A DNA stretch of 64,000 nt from Sediminihabitans luteus (GTDB lineage: Bacteria > Actinomycetota > Actinomycetes > Actinomycetales > Cellulomonadaceae): the NCBI RefSeq assembly GCF_002797595.1, contig NZ_PGFE01000002.1, positions 372,001-436,000 of the forward strand, in the 5' to 3' direction. Of the stretch, positions 1 through 9,200 are shown piece after piece. Positions within the stretch are counted from its first letter, which is position 1, and each line of letters begins with the position of its first letter. Position numbers and translations under genes: made by a program. The notes beneath the pieces were generated by a model that worked only from the letters and a program-made list of their open reading frames with translations, was not told the DNA's origin and did no database searches.

Positions 1-221
1 TCGTCGTCGGCACGGGCGTGCTCGCGGCCGGCGTCGTGCTCGCGAGCGCCCCCGTGACGCAACCGACCTGGCTCGCGCTCGGCGCGGCGCTCGTGCCGCT
101 CGGCGCACTGAGCGTCGGGATGCCGCCCGCACCGCGCACGTCCGGCACGGCGGACCCACGAACGGTGCGCGCACGAGCGGCGCGCGGGGAACCATCGGCA
201 CGGACGGAGGGCGCGGCATGA
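1..221 (+). CDS. C-terminal end of a membrane protein, probably EcfT (partial)
   Basis: The frame is open from the left edge (codons begin at base 3) and stops at 219-221, leaving about 72 residues. The visible part has two hydrophobic stretches (GVLAAGVVLA and LALGAALVPLGALSV) followed by a polar Arg/Ala-rich tail. The stop overlaps the ATG of the next gene, an ECF-type double ATPase followed by an S component. In such operons the remaining subunit is the transmembrane coupling protein EcfT, which holds the ATPases and S component together in the membrane. The identity is therefore inferred from context; the fragment itself carries no diagnostic EcfT motif, because the Ala-Arg-Gly coupling helices would lie upstream of the window. 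Confidence 0.5.
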   Translation, partial: VVGTGVLAAGVVLASAPVTQPTWLALGAALVPLGALSVGMPPAPRTSGTADPRTVRARAARGEPSARTEGAA

Positions 222-1882
222 ACGGACCGGACCGAGGGCTCGGCGCGGTGTCGCTCGAGGGCGTGAGCGTCGAGTACGTCGAGGGCGTCCCGGTGCTGCG
301 CGACGTCGACCTCGACCTCGCCGACGGCACGTTCGCGCTCGTCGTCGGGCGCACGGGAGCCGGCAAGTCGACACTGCTGCGCACGCTCGACGGACTCGTC
401 CCGCGCGCCTCGGGCGGGGTGCTGCGCGGCGCGGTGCGCGTCGGCGGCGTCGACGTCGCCACGACCCCGACGCGGGACCTCGCGCCCGTGGTCGGGTACG
501 TCGCGCAGAACCCCGCCCGGACGTTCGTCACGCGCACCGTCGAGGCCGAGCTCGCGTTCGGGCTCGAGCACCAGGGCATGGACGCGCCGACCATGCGCCG
601 CCGGGTCGAGGAGACCCTCGACCTGCTCGGGCTCGACGCGGTGCGCGACCGTGCGCTTGAGACGCTCTCGAGCGGCCAGCAGCAGCGCGTCGCCATCGGG
701 ACGGTCGTCGCGTCCGGGCCCCGCGTGCTCGTGCTCGACGAGCCGACGTCGGCCCTCGACCCCGTCGGCGCCGAGGAGGTGCTCGGCACGCTGCACCGCC
801 TGGTCCACGACCTCGGCCTCACGGTCGTCGTGGCCGAGCACCGCGTCGAGCGCATCGCCTCGCTCGTCGACGTCGTGGTGCACGTGCGCGACGACGGACG
901 GGTACGGGCCCTGCCGCCCGCGGGCCTGCGCGGGACGCCGTTCGCGCCACCCGTCGTCCGGCTCGCGGACCGGCTCGGCTGGGACGACGCACCGCTGTCG
1001 GTCCGCGACGCACGGCGGGCGCTCGCCGCGGCGGAGGCCGACGCCGTGCCGGTGCCCGTGACGCCCGCGCCAGCGACACCGACGCCCGTGACGCCCACGC
1101 CAGCGACACCGACGCCCGCGACGGCCGGGTCGCCGGCCGTGCTGCGCGCCCGGCGCCTTACCGTGCGCTACGGCGCGTTCGTCGCGCTCGACGCCGTCGA
1201 CCTCGACCTGCACGCGGGCGAGGTGACCGTGCTCATGGGACGCAACGGCTCGGGCAAGTCGACCCTCCTGTGGTCGTTGCAGGGCGCACGACGCCGCGAG
1301 CGCGGGACGGTCGACGTCGCCGGGCAGGACCCGGCCGCGCTCAAGCCCCGCGCGGCTCGCGGCGTCGTCGGCCTCGTCCCGCAGGACGTCGACCTGCTCC
1401 TGCCGCGCGAGAGCGTCGGGGCCGAGCTCGCGGCGTCCGACCGTGACGTCGGTGCGCCCGACGGGAGCGCACCGACCGGGGAGATCCTCGACCGGCTCGC
1501 CCCCGGCGTCGACCGCGACACGCACCCGCGCGACCTGTCCGAGGGGCAGCGACTCGCGCTCGGTCTCGCCGTGCAGCTCGCCCCGGCGCCCCCCGTGCTG
1601 CTGCTCGACGAGCCGACCCGCGGCCTCGACGCGCCCGCCAAGGCCGAGCTCGTCGACCTGCTGCGTGACCTCGCTCGCGACGGCCGCGCGGTCGCGGTCG
1701 CGACGCACGACGTCGAGCTCGCCGCGACCCTCGCAGACCGGGTCGTGGTGCTCGCGCACGGCGAGGTCGTCGTCGACGGGCCCGCGCGCGACGTCCTGAC
1801 GTCGAACCCTGCGTTCGCGCCGCAGGTCAGCCGTGTGCGACCCGACTGGCTGCGGCTCGACGACGTCCCGGGCGCGCCGTGA
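218..1882 (+). CDS. ECF transporter ATPase, fused EcfA1-EcfA2 (two ABC domains)
   Basis: A 554-residue protein with two complete ABC ATPase domains in one chain. Domain 1 has Walker A GRTGAGKS (residues 44-51), signature LSSGQQQR and Walker B VLVLDEP. Domain 2 has Walker A GRNGSGKS (341-348), a signature-like LSEGQRLAL and Walker B VLLLDEP. In group II ECF importers two such ATPases power uptake of vitamins or transition metals through EcfT and an S component; here they are fused, as is common in actinobacteria. The domains are joined by a low-complexity Pro/Thr linker (about 281-305) built from a ten-residue repeat. It starts with ATGA overlap on the upstream gene and ends with GTGA overlap on the S component, so the three are co-translated. 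The substrate cannot be told from the ATPase. Confidence 0.93.
   Translation: MNGPDRGLGAVSLEGVSVEYVEGVPVLRDVDLDLADGTFALVVGRTGAGKSTLLRTLDGLVPRASGGVLRGAVRVGGVDVATTPTRDLAPVVGYVAQNPARTFVTRTVEAELAFGLEHQGMDAPTMRRRVEETLDLLGLDAVRDRALETLSSGQQQRVAIGTVVASGPRVLVLDEPTSALDPVGAEEVLGTLHRLVHDLGLTVVVAEHRVERIASLVDVVVHVRDDGRVRALPPAGLRGTPFAPPVVRLADRLGWDDAPLSVRDARRALAAAEADAVPVPVTPAPATPTPVTPTPATPTPATAGSPAVLRARRLTVRYGAFVALDAVDLDLHAGEVTVLMGRNGSGKSTLLWSLQGARRRERGTVDVAGQDPAALKPRAARGVVGLVPQDVDLLLPRESVGAELAASDRDVGAPDGSAPTGEILDRLAPGVDRDTHPRDLSEGQRLALGLAVQLAPAPPVLLLDEPTRGLDAPAKAELVDLLRDLARDGRAVAVATHDVELAATLADRVVVLAHGEVVVDGPARDVLTSNPAFAPQVSRVRPDWLRLDDVPGAP
1058..1117 (+). repeat. 30-bp in-frame tandem repeat, two copies
   Basis: Two head-to-tail copies (1058-1087 and 1088-1117) differ at one base. 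They encode VTPAPATPTP and VTPTPATPTP in the linker between the two ABC domains. Being a multiple of three, copy number can change without breaking the frame. Confidence 0.85.
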
Positions 1883-2733
1883 CCTCGGCCCGCACCGCGG
1901 TGCTCGTGCGCCGCGTCGTGCTTCTCCTGACCAGCGTCGTCGGCCTGGGCGTGCTCGCGTGGCCGCTCGCCGCCGAGGTCGCTCCCCGCCCCACGGGACA
2001 GGACGCCCCCTGGCTCGTCGTCGTGCTCGCGACGGCGCTCGTCGTGCTCGTCCTGTCCACGTTCGACGCCGCCGGGATGGACGCGCGGACCGTCGCCGTG
2101 CTGGGCATGCTCGCCGCGCTCGGCAGCGTGCTGCGCCTCGTCGGCGCCGGGACCGGGGGCGTCGAGCTCGTGTTCTTCCTGCTCGTGCTCGCCGGCTACG
2201 TCTACGGGCCGACGTTCGGGTTCGCGCTCGGTGCGCTCACCCTGCTCGCCTCCGCGCTGCTGACCGCGGGTGTCGGCCCCTGGCTGCCGTTCCAGGCGCT
2301 CGCCGCGGCCTGGGTGGGCGGCGGCGCAGGGCTGCTCGGGCGGGTGCTGGGCGCGCCGGGGGCCGGACGGCGGGGTCGTGTCCGGGCCGGCGGCGGGGGA
2401 GCGCTGCCCGCCACGAGGGCGCGCCGTGCGCCGACCGTCGCGGCGCTCGCGGTCTACACCGCGCTCGCCTGCTACGCGTTCGGCGCGCTCATGAACCTGT
2501 GGTTCTGGCCGTTCGCGCTCGGGGAGGGCACGGCGATCTCGTACGTGCCGGGGGCGGGGGTGGCCGAGAACCTGCGCCGCTTCACCGCGTTCACGCTCGC
2601 GACCTCGACGCTCACGTGGGACACGGTGCGGGCGGTCGTCAACGCCGGCGCGGTCGTCGTCCTCGGGCCGGCCGTGATCGCCGTGCTCGCCCGGGCGAAC
2701 CGGCACGGGACGTTCGCGCCGACGACGGCCTGA
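1879..2733 (+). CDS. ECF transporter S component (substrate-binding membrane protein)
   Basis: A 284-residue integral membrane protein with about six hydrophobic segments, including a long pair near residues 95-135 (VELVFFLLVLAGYVYG and FALGALTLLASALL) and a final segment near the C-terminus after an Ala/Arg-rich loop (about 155-185). Position directly after the fused ECF ATPase with a 4-base GTGA overlap, plus the size and hydrophobic pattern, make it the S component, the subunit that binds the substrate and topples in the membrane during transport. The related actinobacterial proteins have no agreed substrate; B12, thiamine precursors and cobalt or nickel remain possible. No riboswitch is visible because the operon start lies outside the window. 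Confidence 0.82.
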   Translation: MTSARTAVLVRRVVLLLTSVVGLGVLAWPLAAEVAPRPTGQDAPWLVVVLATALVVLVLSTFDAAGMDARTVAVLGMLAALGSVLRLVGAGTGGVELVFFLLVLAGYVYGPTFGFALGALTLLASALLTAGVGPWLPFQALAAAWVGGGAGLLGRVLGAPGAGRRGRVRAGGGGALPATRARRAPTVAALAVYTALACYAFGALMNLWFWPFALGEGTAISYVPGAGVAENLRRFTAFTLATSTLTWDTVRAVVNAGAVVVLGPAVIAVLARANRHGTFAPTTA

Positions 2734-2748
2734 GCCGTCGCGGGCCAC

Positions 2749-2771
2749 GGGACCGGGACCGGGACCGGGAC
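2749..2771. repeat. GGGACC hexamer repeat
   Basis: Three perfect GGGACC units and a fourth truncated unit (GGGAC) lie just after the S-component gene. They sit in the loop of a possible 8-bp stem (2744-2751 with 2782-2789), which may be a weak terminator for the ECF operon. Confidence 0.5.
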
Positions 2772-2799
2772 ACGGTGCGCGCCCGTGGCGCCGCACCCC

Positions 2800-2805
2800 T
2801 AGGCT
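2800..2805 (+). promoter_or_regulatory. -10 hexamer TAGGCT for the alkylsulfatase gene
   Basis: TAGGCT is the recurring -10 word of this window. A start of transcription around 2812 would give a leader of about 60 bases with the AAAGG ribosome site before the ATG at 2873. No convincing -35 element is seen. Confidence 0.5.
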
Positions 2806-2872
2806 GCGGGTGCAGGGTGTCCCCGGGGCCGGTCGGTCCCGCACCGCCCACCGTCCACCAGGGAAAGGCATC

Positions 2873-4756
2873 ATGACCGAGCTCTCGAAGGACCCCATCG
2901 ACCCGATCCTCGCCCAGCACCGCGACGTCCTTGCCTCGCTGCCGTTCGACGACGTCGCCGACTTCGACGACGCGCGGCGCGGCCTGCTCGGCTCGGCGGC
3001 CTCGGCCGTGGTGCGCGACGCCGACGGGCGGGTCGTGTGGGACAACGACTCCTACGCGTTCCTCGAGGGCGACGCCCCGCCGACGGTCAACCCGAGCCTG
3101 TGGCGCCAGTCGACGCTCACCGCGATGCAGGGCGTCTACGAGGTCGTGCCGGACCTCGTCTACCAGGTGCGCGGGTTCGACGCGTCCAACCTCACGTTCA
3201 TCGAGGGCGACACGGGCGTCATCGCGGTGGACCCGCTGGTCTCGGCGGAGACGGCCGCGGCCGCGCTCGCGCTCTACCGCGAGCACCGCGGCGAGCGTCC
3301 GGTCACGGGCGTGATCTACACGCACTGCCACGCCGACCACTACGGCGGCGTGCGCGGCGTGACGACCCAGGAGGACGTCGACGCCGGCCGGTGCCCCGTG
3401 ATCGCGCCCGAGGGGCTCGTGCGGCACCTCGCGAGCGAGTGGGTCTACGCGGGCGGCGCCATGGCGCGGCGGATCGCCTACATGTACGGCACAGTGCTCG
3501 ACCGCGGCCCGCGCGGGCAGGTCGGCGTCGGCCTCGGGCAGACGAACTCGACCGGGTCGATCACGCTCATCACGCCCACCGTCGACGTCACCGCGACGGG
3601 TCAGGAGCACACGGTCGACGGCGTGCGGATGGTGTTCCAGCTCGCGCCCGGCACCGAGGCGCCCGCCGAGATGCACTTCTACCTGCCCGAGCACCGCGCG
3701 CTGTGTGTCGCCGAGAACGCGACCCACACGCAGCACAACCTGCTGACGCTGCGCGGCGCCGAGGTGCGCGACGCGCACGCGTGGGCGCACTACCTGCAGG
3801 AGATGATCGACCTGTTCGGCGGCGACGCCGAGGTGATCTTCTCGCCGCACCACTGGCCCACCTGGGGCAACGAGCGCATCGTCGAGTTCCTCTCGCTGCA
3901 GCGCGACCTGTACGCGTACCTGCACGACCAGACGCTGCGTCTGCTCAACAAGGGCTACGTCGGCTCCGAGATCGCGGAGATGATCACGCTGCCGCCGGCG
4001 CTCGAGAACGCCTGGCACGCGCGCGGCTACTACGGCTCGGTCAGCCACAACGTCAAGGCCATCTACCAGCGCTACATGGGCTGGTACGACGGCAACCCGG
4101 CGCACCTGTGGCAGCACACGCCCGAGAACCAGGCCACGCGCTACGTCGAGTACATGGGCGGCGTCCCGGCGGTGCTCGAGCGCGCGCGGCGCTCGTTCGA
4201 GGAGGGCGACCTGCGCTGGGTCGCCGAGGTCGTGGGCCACTGCGTGTTCGCCGAGCCCGACAACGCGGAGGCCAAGGCACTCCTGGCCGACACGTTCGAG
4301 CAGCTCGGCTACGGTGCCGAGAACGGCACCTGGCGCAACGTCTACCTCGCGGGTGCGCACGAGCTGCGGCACGGGAACTTCGGGACGCCCGTGTCGAGCC
4401 GCTCGGCCGACACGTTCGCCCAGCTCACGCCGCCGCAGGTCTTCGACGCGATCGCGGTCCAGATCGACGGCCCCGGCGCGTGGGACGACTCCCTCACGAT
4501 CGACGTCGCGCTGCCCGACGACGGCGTGACCTACCGCCTCAGCCTGAACAACGGCGTCCTGACGCACACCGCGTCGCCGGGCGCCGGAGCCGCGGACCTC
4601 ACCATCACGGTGCCCGCGAGCCGGCTCTTCGCGGCGCTGACCGCGGCCGACCCCGCGGACGCGGGCGCCCGGGTCGAGGGCGACGTCGGCGTGCTCGCGC
4701 GGCTGCGCGGGTACATCGACGCGCCCGACCCGGACTTCGAGATCGTGCTGCCGTAG
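2873..4756 (+). CDS. Alkyl/aryl-sulfatase, metallo-beta-lactamase fold (SdsA/BDS1 type)
   Basis: A 627-residue zinc enzyme of the alkylsulfatase family, which hydrolyses alkyl sulfates such as SDS to alcohol and sulfate. The metal motif THCHADHYGG gives His151, His153, Asp155 and His156, and ENATHTQHN (about 280-288) supplies further ligands. After the beta-lactamase-fold domain come the family's dimerisation region (about 335-500, with EMITLPPALEN and YQRYMGWYDGNP) and a C-terminal SCP2-like lipid-binding domain (about 505-627). The ATG at 2873 is preceded by GGGAAAGG; an earlier in-frame start at 2810 would overlap the predicted transcription start. There is no signal peptide, so the enzyme should act in the cytoplasm, unlike the secreted Pseudomonas form. 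It is monocistronic, with its own promoter and hairpin terminator. Confidence 0.92.
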   Translation: MTELSKDPIDPILAQHRDVLASLPFDDVADFDDARRGLLGSAASAVVRDADGRVVWDNDSYAFLEGDAPPTVNPSLWRQSTLTAMQGVYEVVPDLVYQVRGFDASNLTFIEGDTGVIAVDPLVSAETAAAALALYREHRGERPVTGVIYTHCHADHYGGVRGVTTQEDVDAGRCPVIAPEGLVRHLASEWVYAGGAMARRIAYMYGTVLDRGPRGQVGVGLGQTNSTGSITLITPTVDVTATGQEHTVDGVRMVFQLAPGTEAPAEMHFYLPEHRALCVAENATHTQHNLLTLRGAEVRDAHAWAHYLQEMIDLFGGDAEVIFSPHHWPTWGNERIVEFLSLQRDLYAYLHDQTLRLLNKGYVGSEIAEMITLPPALENAWHARGYYGSVSHNVKAIYQRYMGWYDGNPAHLWQHTPENQATRYVEYMGGVPAVLERARRSFEEGDLRWVAEVVGHCVFAEPDNAEAKALLADTFEQLGYGAENGTWRNVYLAGAHELRHGNFGTPVSSRSADTFAQLTPPQVFDAIAVQIDGPGAWDDSLTIDVALPDDGVTYRLSLNNGVLTHTASPGAGAADLTITVPASRLFAALTAADPADAGARVEGDVGVLARLRGYIDAPDPDFEIVLP

Positions 4757-4788
4757 GGCGGAACGGCGGCGCCGAGGGACAGACGGCA

Positions 4789-4821
4789 CGGCGCCCGGAC
4801 CTTGCGAAGGTCTGGGCGCCG
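4789..4821 (+). terminator. Hairpin terminator after the alkylsulfatase gene
   Basis: A 15-bp stem (4789-4803 with 4807-4821, one G-T pair) closes a GCG loop 32 bases after the stop codon. There is no T-run, as with the other hairpins in this window. Confidence 0.7.
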
Positions 4822-5029
4822 GCGACCGCGGCACGGTTGGAACGAATGCTGCGCCTCGAGTGCGCGAGATGACACATGCGACTGCGGTCCCAGAAGTGGT
4901 ACTCACCGCCACCTAAACCGCGGCGACACTCCGCAATTCAGTCACGTCCGAGGCCAGCCGGACCGAGACTGGCACGTCTCAGTAGCGTCGATGCCTCGGC
5001 CCGGCGCGCGGAAGGCAAGGGCGCGATGC
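4822..5029. other. Low-GC left flank of the SH3 gene, no gene seen
   Basis: From about 4870 base composition falls abruptly. I see no convincing reading frame, tRNA, inverted terminal repeat or recombinase remnant. Together with 6077-6235 it flanks the atypical lipoprotein gene. Confidence 0.45.
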
Positions 5030-6076
5030 CTACCAGCCAAAGTTCGAAGAGCCATCTCGCCCCGTCACCCAGTGATAGATGATCGTGTTCGAGGGTGTGA
5101 CTCCAAGGTCGAAGCCGCTTCCCGGGTAGGGAGTCGACGTGCAGGCCCGAAAGCGAACGTCCTGCTCGGTCCCGGGCGCCACGTAGGCGTCGACCTGCAC
5201 TGGCGCGGGAGCCTGGGCAGTAACCTGCGTGCTTGCGTCGGAGTATCCATTGACGTATTCCGCCTCGACCGAAGTGAAGGTAAAGCCCGCGATCGCTGTA
5301 TTCGACTGGTTCACAACCCGGACGTGCCAGTTGGAGCATTCTCCGTCCGCGAATCCTTGTCCGTAGTTTCCGCCTCCTTCCGGGCCGTAGATTCGTACGC
5401 TTCCGATCGGTTCCGTAGCCGCTGTTGACGAGAGCTGATCTGCGATTGTCGATCCGCAGAGCTGCCCGATCTGAGGGACCTCAGGACCAGAGAGCAGACT
5501 CCCAGCGATCCATCCTTCGAGGTCGCCTGCCTTGACGGGGTACCAGCCCGACTGCGGGTCGCCGGTCAGTTCTACACTCGTGTTGGCCGCGAGCCTGGTC
5601 ACCACCTTTGCGCTGCATGACGGCGCCACACGGACATTCGCTTGCTCGCTGGTCTCTACTGCCGAGGTCGCGTCTCCGCATAGCTGCGCGATTTCAGGTA
5701 TCCCGGGGCCGTCGAGCACGCTTCCCGCCACCCACCCCTCAAGTCCCGAGATCTCTACTGGGTACCAGCCAGATCTTGGATCACCTGCAATCTGAACAGG
5801 TGCGCCCGCTTCAAGTTTGACGAGGGCAGTGGCGTCGCACTCTGGCGCCTCACGGACGTTCGCCAAAGCGCTTGTGACGGCGATTGGCGGCACAGTAACG
5901 GAAGGGCTGGGGGCGTCTGAGGGTGATGGCATTGTCGGATGGTCCAGAGCGCTAGGTGCCCTTGGGGGATGGCTGGCGTCGGAGACAGCTACCGGACCTT
6001 CGCAGCCTGAGGTGAGCAAGCCGAGGAGAAGCATAGCCACGACGCCCGGGCGCAGGTACGTCTTGATCGCGACCAA
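5030..6076 (-). CDS. SH3-domain lipoprotein of unknown function, atypical composition
   Basis: A 348-residue predicted lipoprotein. The TTG start at 6076 follows a purine-rich GGAGAGGAA ribosome site; residues about 10-25 form a signal peptide ending in the lipobox LTSGC. A Ser/Pro-rich spacer (about 26-65) leads to two consecutive bacterial SH3 domains (about 66-135 and 138-207) with the repeated pattern ANVR-AP-C...SGWYPV...LEGW(V/I)AGS. Bacterial SH3 domains usually bind cell-wall peptides, so surface anchoring at peptidoglycan is likely. The last 140 residues form a beta-rich domain I do not recognise, with three cysteines. The gene is visibly poorer in G+C and uses A/T-ending codons avoided by its neighbours, as do its flanks, which suggests horizontal acquisition. 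No partner gene is adjacent. Confidence 0.75.
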   Translation of the reverse strand: MVAIKTYLRPGVVAMLLLGLLTSGCEGPVAVSDASHPPRAPSALDHPTMPSPSDAPSPSVTVPPIAVTSALANVREAPECDATALVKLEAGAPVQIAGDPRSGWYPVEISGLEGWVAGSVLDGPGIPEIAQLCGDATSAVETSEQANVRVAPSCSAKVVTRLAANTSVELTGDPQSGWYPVKAGDLEGWIAGSLLSGPEVPQIGQLCGSTIADQLSSTAATEPIGSVRIYGPEGGGNYGQGFADGECSNWHVRVVNQSNTAIAGFTFTSVEAEYVNGYSDASTQVTAQAPAPVQVDAYVAPGTEQDVRFRACTSTPYPGSGFDLGVTPSNTIIYHWVTGRDGSSNFGW

Positions 6077-6235
6077 CTGAGTTCCTCTCCGAAGCGCGAC
6101 ATGCGCTAACCAAGGCTAAGCGCGCAGGCGGTCAGAATTGACGCGTGCGCGGGTGAAGATCCAGGGTTCAGCGATCGTCGTGGAGATCCCTCCGATGACC
6201 ATGTACTCCCATTGCGTTTCCGACCTTGGTTCCTC
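6077..6235. other. Low-GC right flank of the SH3 gene, promoter region
   Basis: This stretch holds the upstream region of the SH3 lipoprotein (reading left) and the 3' side of metH. Composition returns to the window norm at the metH stop codon. No hairpin terminator for metH is obvious. Confidence 0.4.
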
Positions 6236-9200
6236 TCAGACGCTGAAGTACTTCGCCTCCGGGTGGTGGAGCACGAACGCGTCGGTCGACTGCTCGGGGT
6301 GCAGCTGCAGCTCCTCGCTCAGCACCACGCCCACGCGCTCGGGCCTGAGCAGCTCGACGACCTTGCGGCGGTCCTCCATGTCGGGGCACGCGGGGTAGCC
6401 GAGCGACATGCGCGCCCCGCGGTACTGGAGCTTGAAGTACCCCTCGACGGTCCCGGGCTCCTCGCCGGCGAACCCGAGCTCCTCACGCACGCGGGCGTGC
6501 CAGAACTCGGCGAGCGACTCGGTGAGCTGCACCGACAGGCCGTGCAGCTCCATGTAGTCGCGGTACTGGTTCGCGGCGAACATCGTGGCCGTGTGCGCGT
6601 CGACGGCGTCGCCCATGGTCACCAGCTGCACGGGAAGCACGTCGTAGCGGCCGGTGGCCTCGACCCACTCCTTGGGCTTGATGAAGTCGGCGAGGCACAG
6701 GTGCCGGTCGCGGCGCTGGCGCGGGAACGTGAACCGCAGCCGCTCGGTGCCGGGCTCGCCGCCCGACCCGCCGTCGGGCGCCGTGCCTCCCGCCAGGCCC
6801 GGACCGTGGTGGGCCACGACCACGTCGTCGCCCTCGGACCACGCGGGGAAGTACCCGTAGATCACCGACGGGTCCATCATGCCCTCGGCCGCGATGCGGC
6901 TGAGCCACTCGCGCAGGCGCGGGCGGCCCTCGGTCTCGACGAGCTCCTCGTACGACCTGCCGTCCTCGCCGCGGCCCGGCTTGAGGCCCCACTGGCCCAT
7001 GAACGTCGCCCGCTCGTCGAGCAGCGCCGAGTACTCGGCGAGCGCGATGCCCTTGACGATGCGCGTGCCCCAGAACGGCGGGGTCGGGACCTCGTTGTCG
7101 GTCGCGACGTCGGAGCGCGCGGGCAGGTCCTCGAGCGGCGTCTCGGTCACGGTCACCGCGGCGTGGCGGCGCTTCTTGAGCGGGGGCAGCCCGACGGCGT
7201 CCGGCGCCTCGCCGCGTGCGACGCGCACGAGCGGCTCCATGAGACGCAGACCCTCGAACGCGTCCTTCGCGTACCGGACCTGCCCGTCGTACACCGCGTC
7301 GAGGTCGTCCTCGACGTACGTGCGGGTCAGGGCCGCGCCGCCGAGCAGCACCGGGTACCGGCCGGCGAGGCCGCGGGCGTTGAGCTCCTCGAGGTTCTCC
7401 TTCATGACGACCGTCGACTTCACGAGCAGGCCCGACATGCCGATCACGTCGGCGTCGTGCTGCTCCGCGGCCTCGATGAACGCCGAGACGGGCTGCTTGA
7501 TGCCGATGTTGACGACGTCGTAGCCGTTGTTGGTCAGGATGATGTCGACGAGGTTCTTGCCGATGTCATGCACGTCGCCGCGCACCGTGCCGAGCACGAT
7601 CGTGCCCTTGCCCGCAGCCCCGGACTTCTCCATGTGCGGCTCGAGCAGCGCGACCGCGGCCTTCATGACCTCGGCCGACTGCAGCACGAACGGCAGCTGC
7701 ATCTCGCCCTTGCCGAACAGCTCGCCGACGACCTTCATGCCCTCGAGCAGGTGGTCGTTGACGATCGCGAGCGCGCTCGTGCCGCCTGCGCGCGCCTCGT
7801 CGAGGTCGGCCTCGAGGCCCTTGCCCTCGCCGTCGATGATGCGGCGCGCGAGGCGCTCGCCCACGGGCAGCGCGGCCATCTCGGCGGCGCGCTGGTCCTT
7901 GAGCGCGGCGGAGTCGACGCCCGAGAAGAGGTCGAGCAGGTGCGAGAGCGGGTCGTGCGTGAGGTTCCCCGCGTCGTCGTACACGCGCTTGTCCCACACG
8001 AGGTCGAGCGCGGCCTGGCGCTGCTCGTCGGGGATCTTGTTCAGCGGCAGGATCTTCGCGGCGTGCACGATCGCGGAGTCGAGGCCCGCCTGGACGCACT
8101 CGTGCAGGAACACCGAGTTGAGGACCGTGCGCGCGGCCGGGTTGAGACCGAACGACACGTTCGACACGCCCAGCGTCGTGTGCACCCCGGGGTACTTGGC
8201 GACGAGCGCGCGGATCGCCTCGATGGTCTCGATGCCGTCGCGGCGCGTCTCCTCCTGCCCCGTGGCGATGGGGAACGTGAGGGTGTCGACGATGATGTCG
8301 TCGAGCCGCATGCCCCAGTCGTCCACGAGCGTGTCGATCAGGCGCGAGGCGATCGCGACCTTCGTCTCGGTCGTGCGGGCCTGCCCCTCCTCGTCGATCG
8401 TCAGGGCGATCACCGCGGCGCCGTGCTCCTTGACGATCGGCATGATCCGCTGGAACCGGGACGTCGGAGTGTTGCCGTCCTCGAAGTTGACCGAGTTGAC
8501 GACGGCGCGGCCGCCGACCAGCTCGAGCCCGGCCTGGATCACGGCGGGCTCGGTCGAGTCGATCACGAGCGGCAGCGTCGACGCGCTCGCGAACCGCGAG
8601 ACGATCGCGCGCACGTCCTCGACGCCGTCGCGGCCCACGTAGTCGATGCACACGTCGAGCAGGTGCGCGCCCTCGCGGGTCTGGGTGCGCGCGATCTGCA
8701 CGCACTCGTCCCACTCGCCGGCCAGCATGGCCTCGCGGAACGCCTTGGAGCCGTTGGCGTTGGTGCGCTCGCCGATCGCGAGGAACGACGAGTCCTGCGA
8801 GAAGTCGACGTGCGAGTAGAGGCTCGCGACGCCGTTCTCGCGCTCGGGCGTGCGAGGCGCGACGGGCTGCCCGCCCACGGCCTCCACGACCTGGCGCAGG
8901 TGCTCGGGCGTCGTGCCGCAGCACCCGCCCACGAGGCCCAGGCCGAACTCGCGCGCGAACTGGGCGTGCGCGGCGGCGAGCTCGGCGGGGGTGAGGGGGT
9001 ACGAGGCGCCGTCCTTGCCGAGCACCGGGAGGCCCGCGTTCGGCATGCACGTCACGGGCATCGTGGCGTGCTTGGACAGGTGGCGCAGGTGCTCGGACAT
9101 CTCGGCGGGGCCGGTCGCGCAGTTGAGCCCGATCGCGTCGACGTCGAGCGACTGCAGCGTCGTGAGCGCCGCCCCGATCTCGGAGCCCATGAGCATGGTG

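Noticed and set aside
4822-6235. Insertion sequence, prophage remnant or integrative element around the SH3 gene
   Set aside because: No transposase, integrase, terminal inverted repeats, flanking duplication or tRNA attachment site could be seen.
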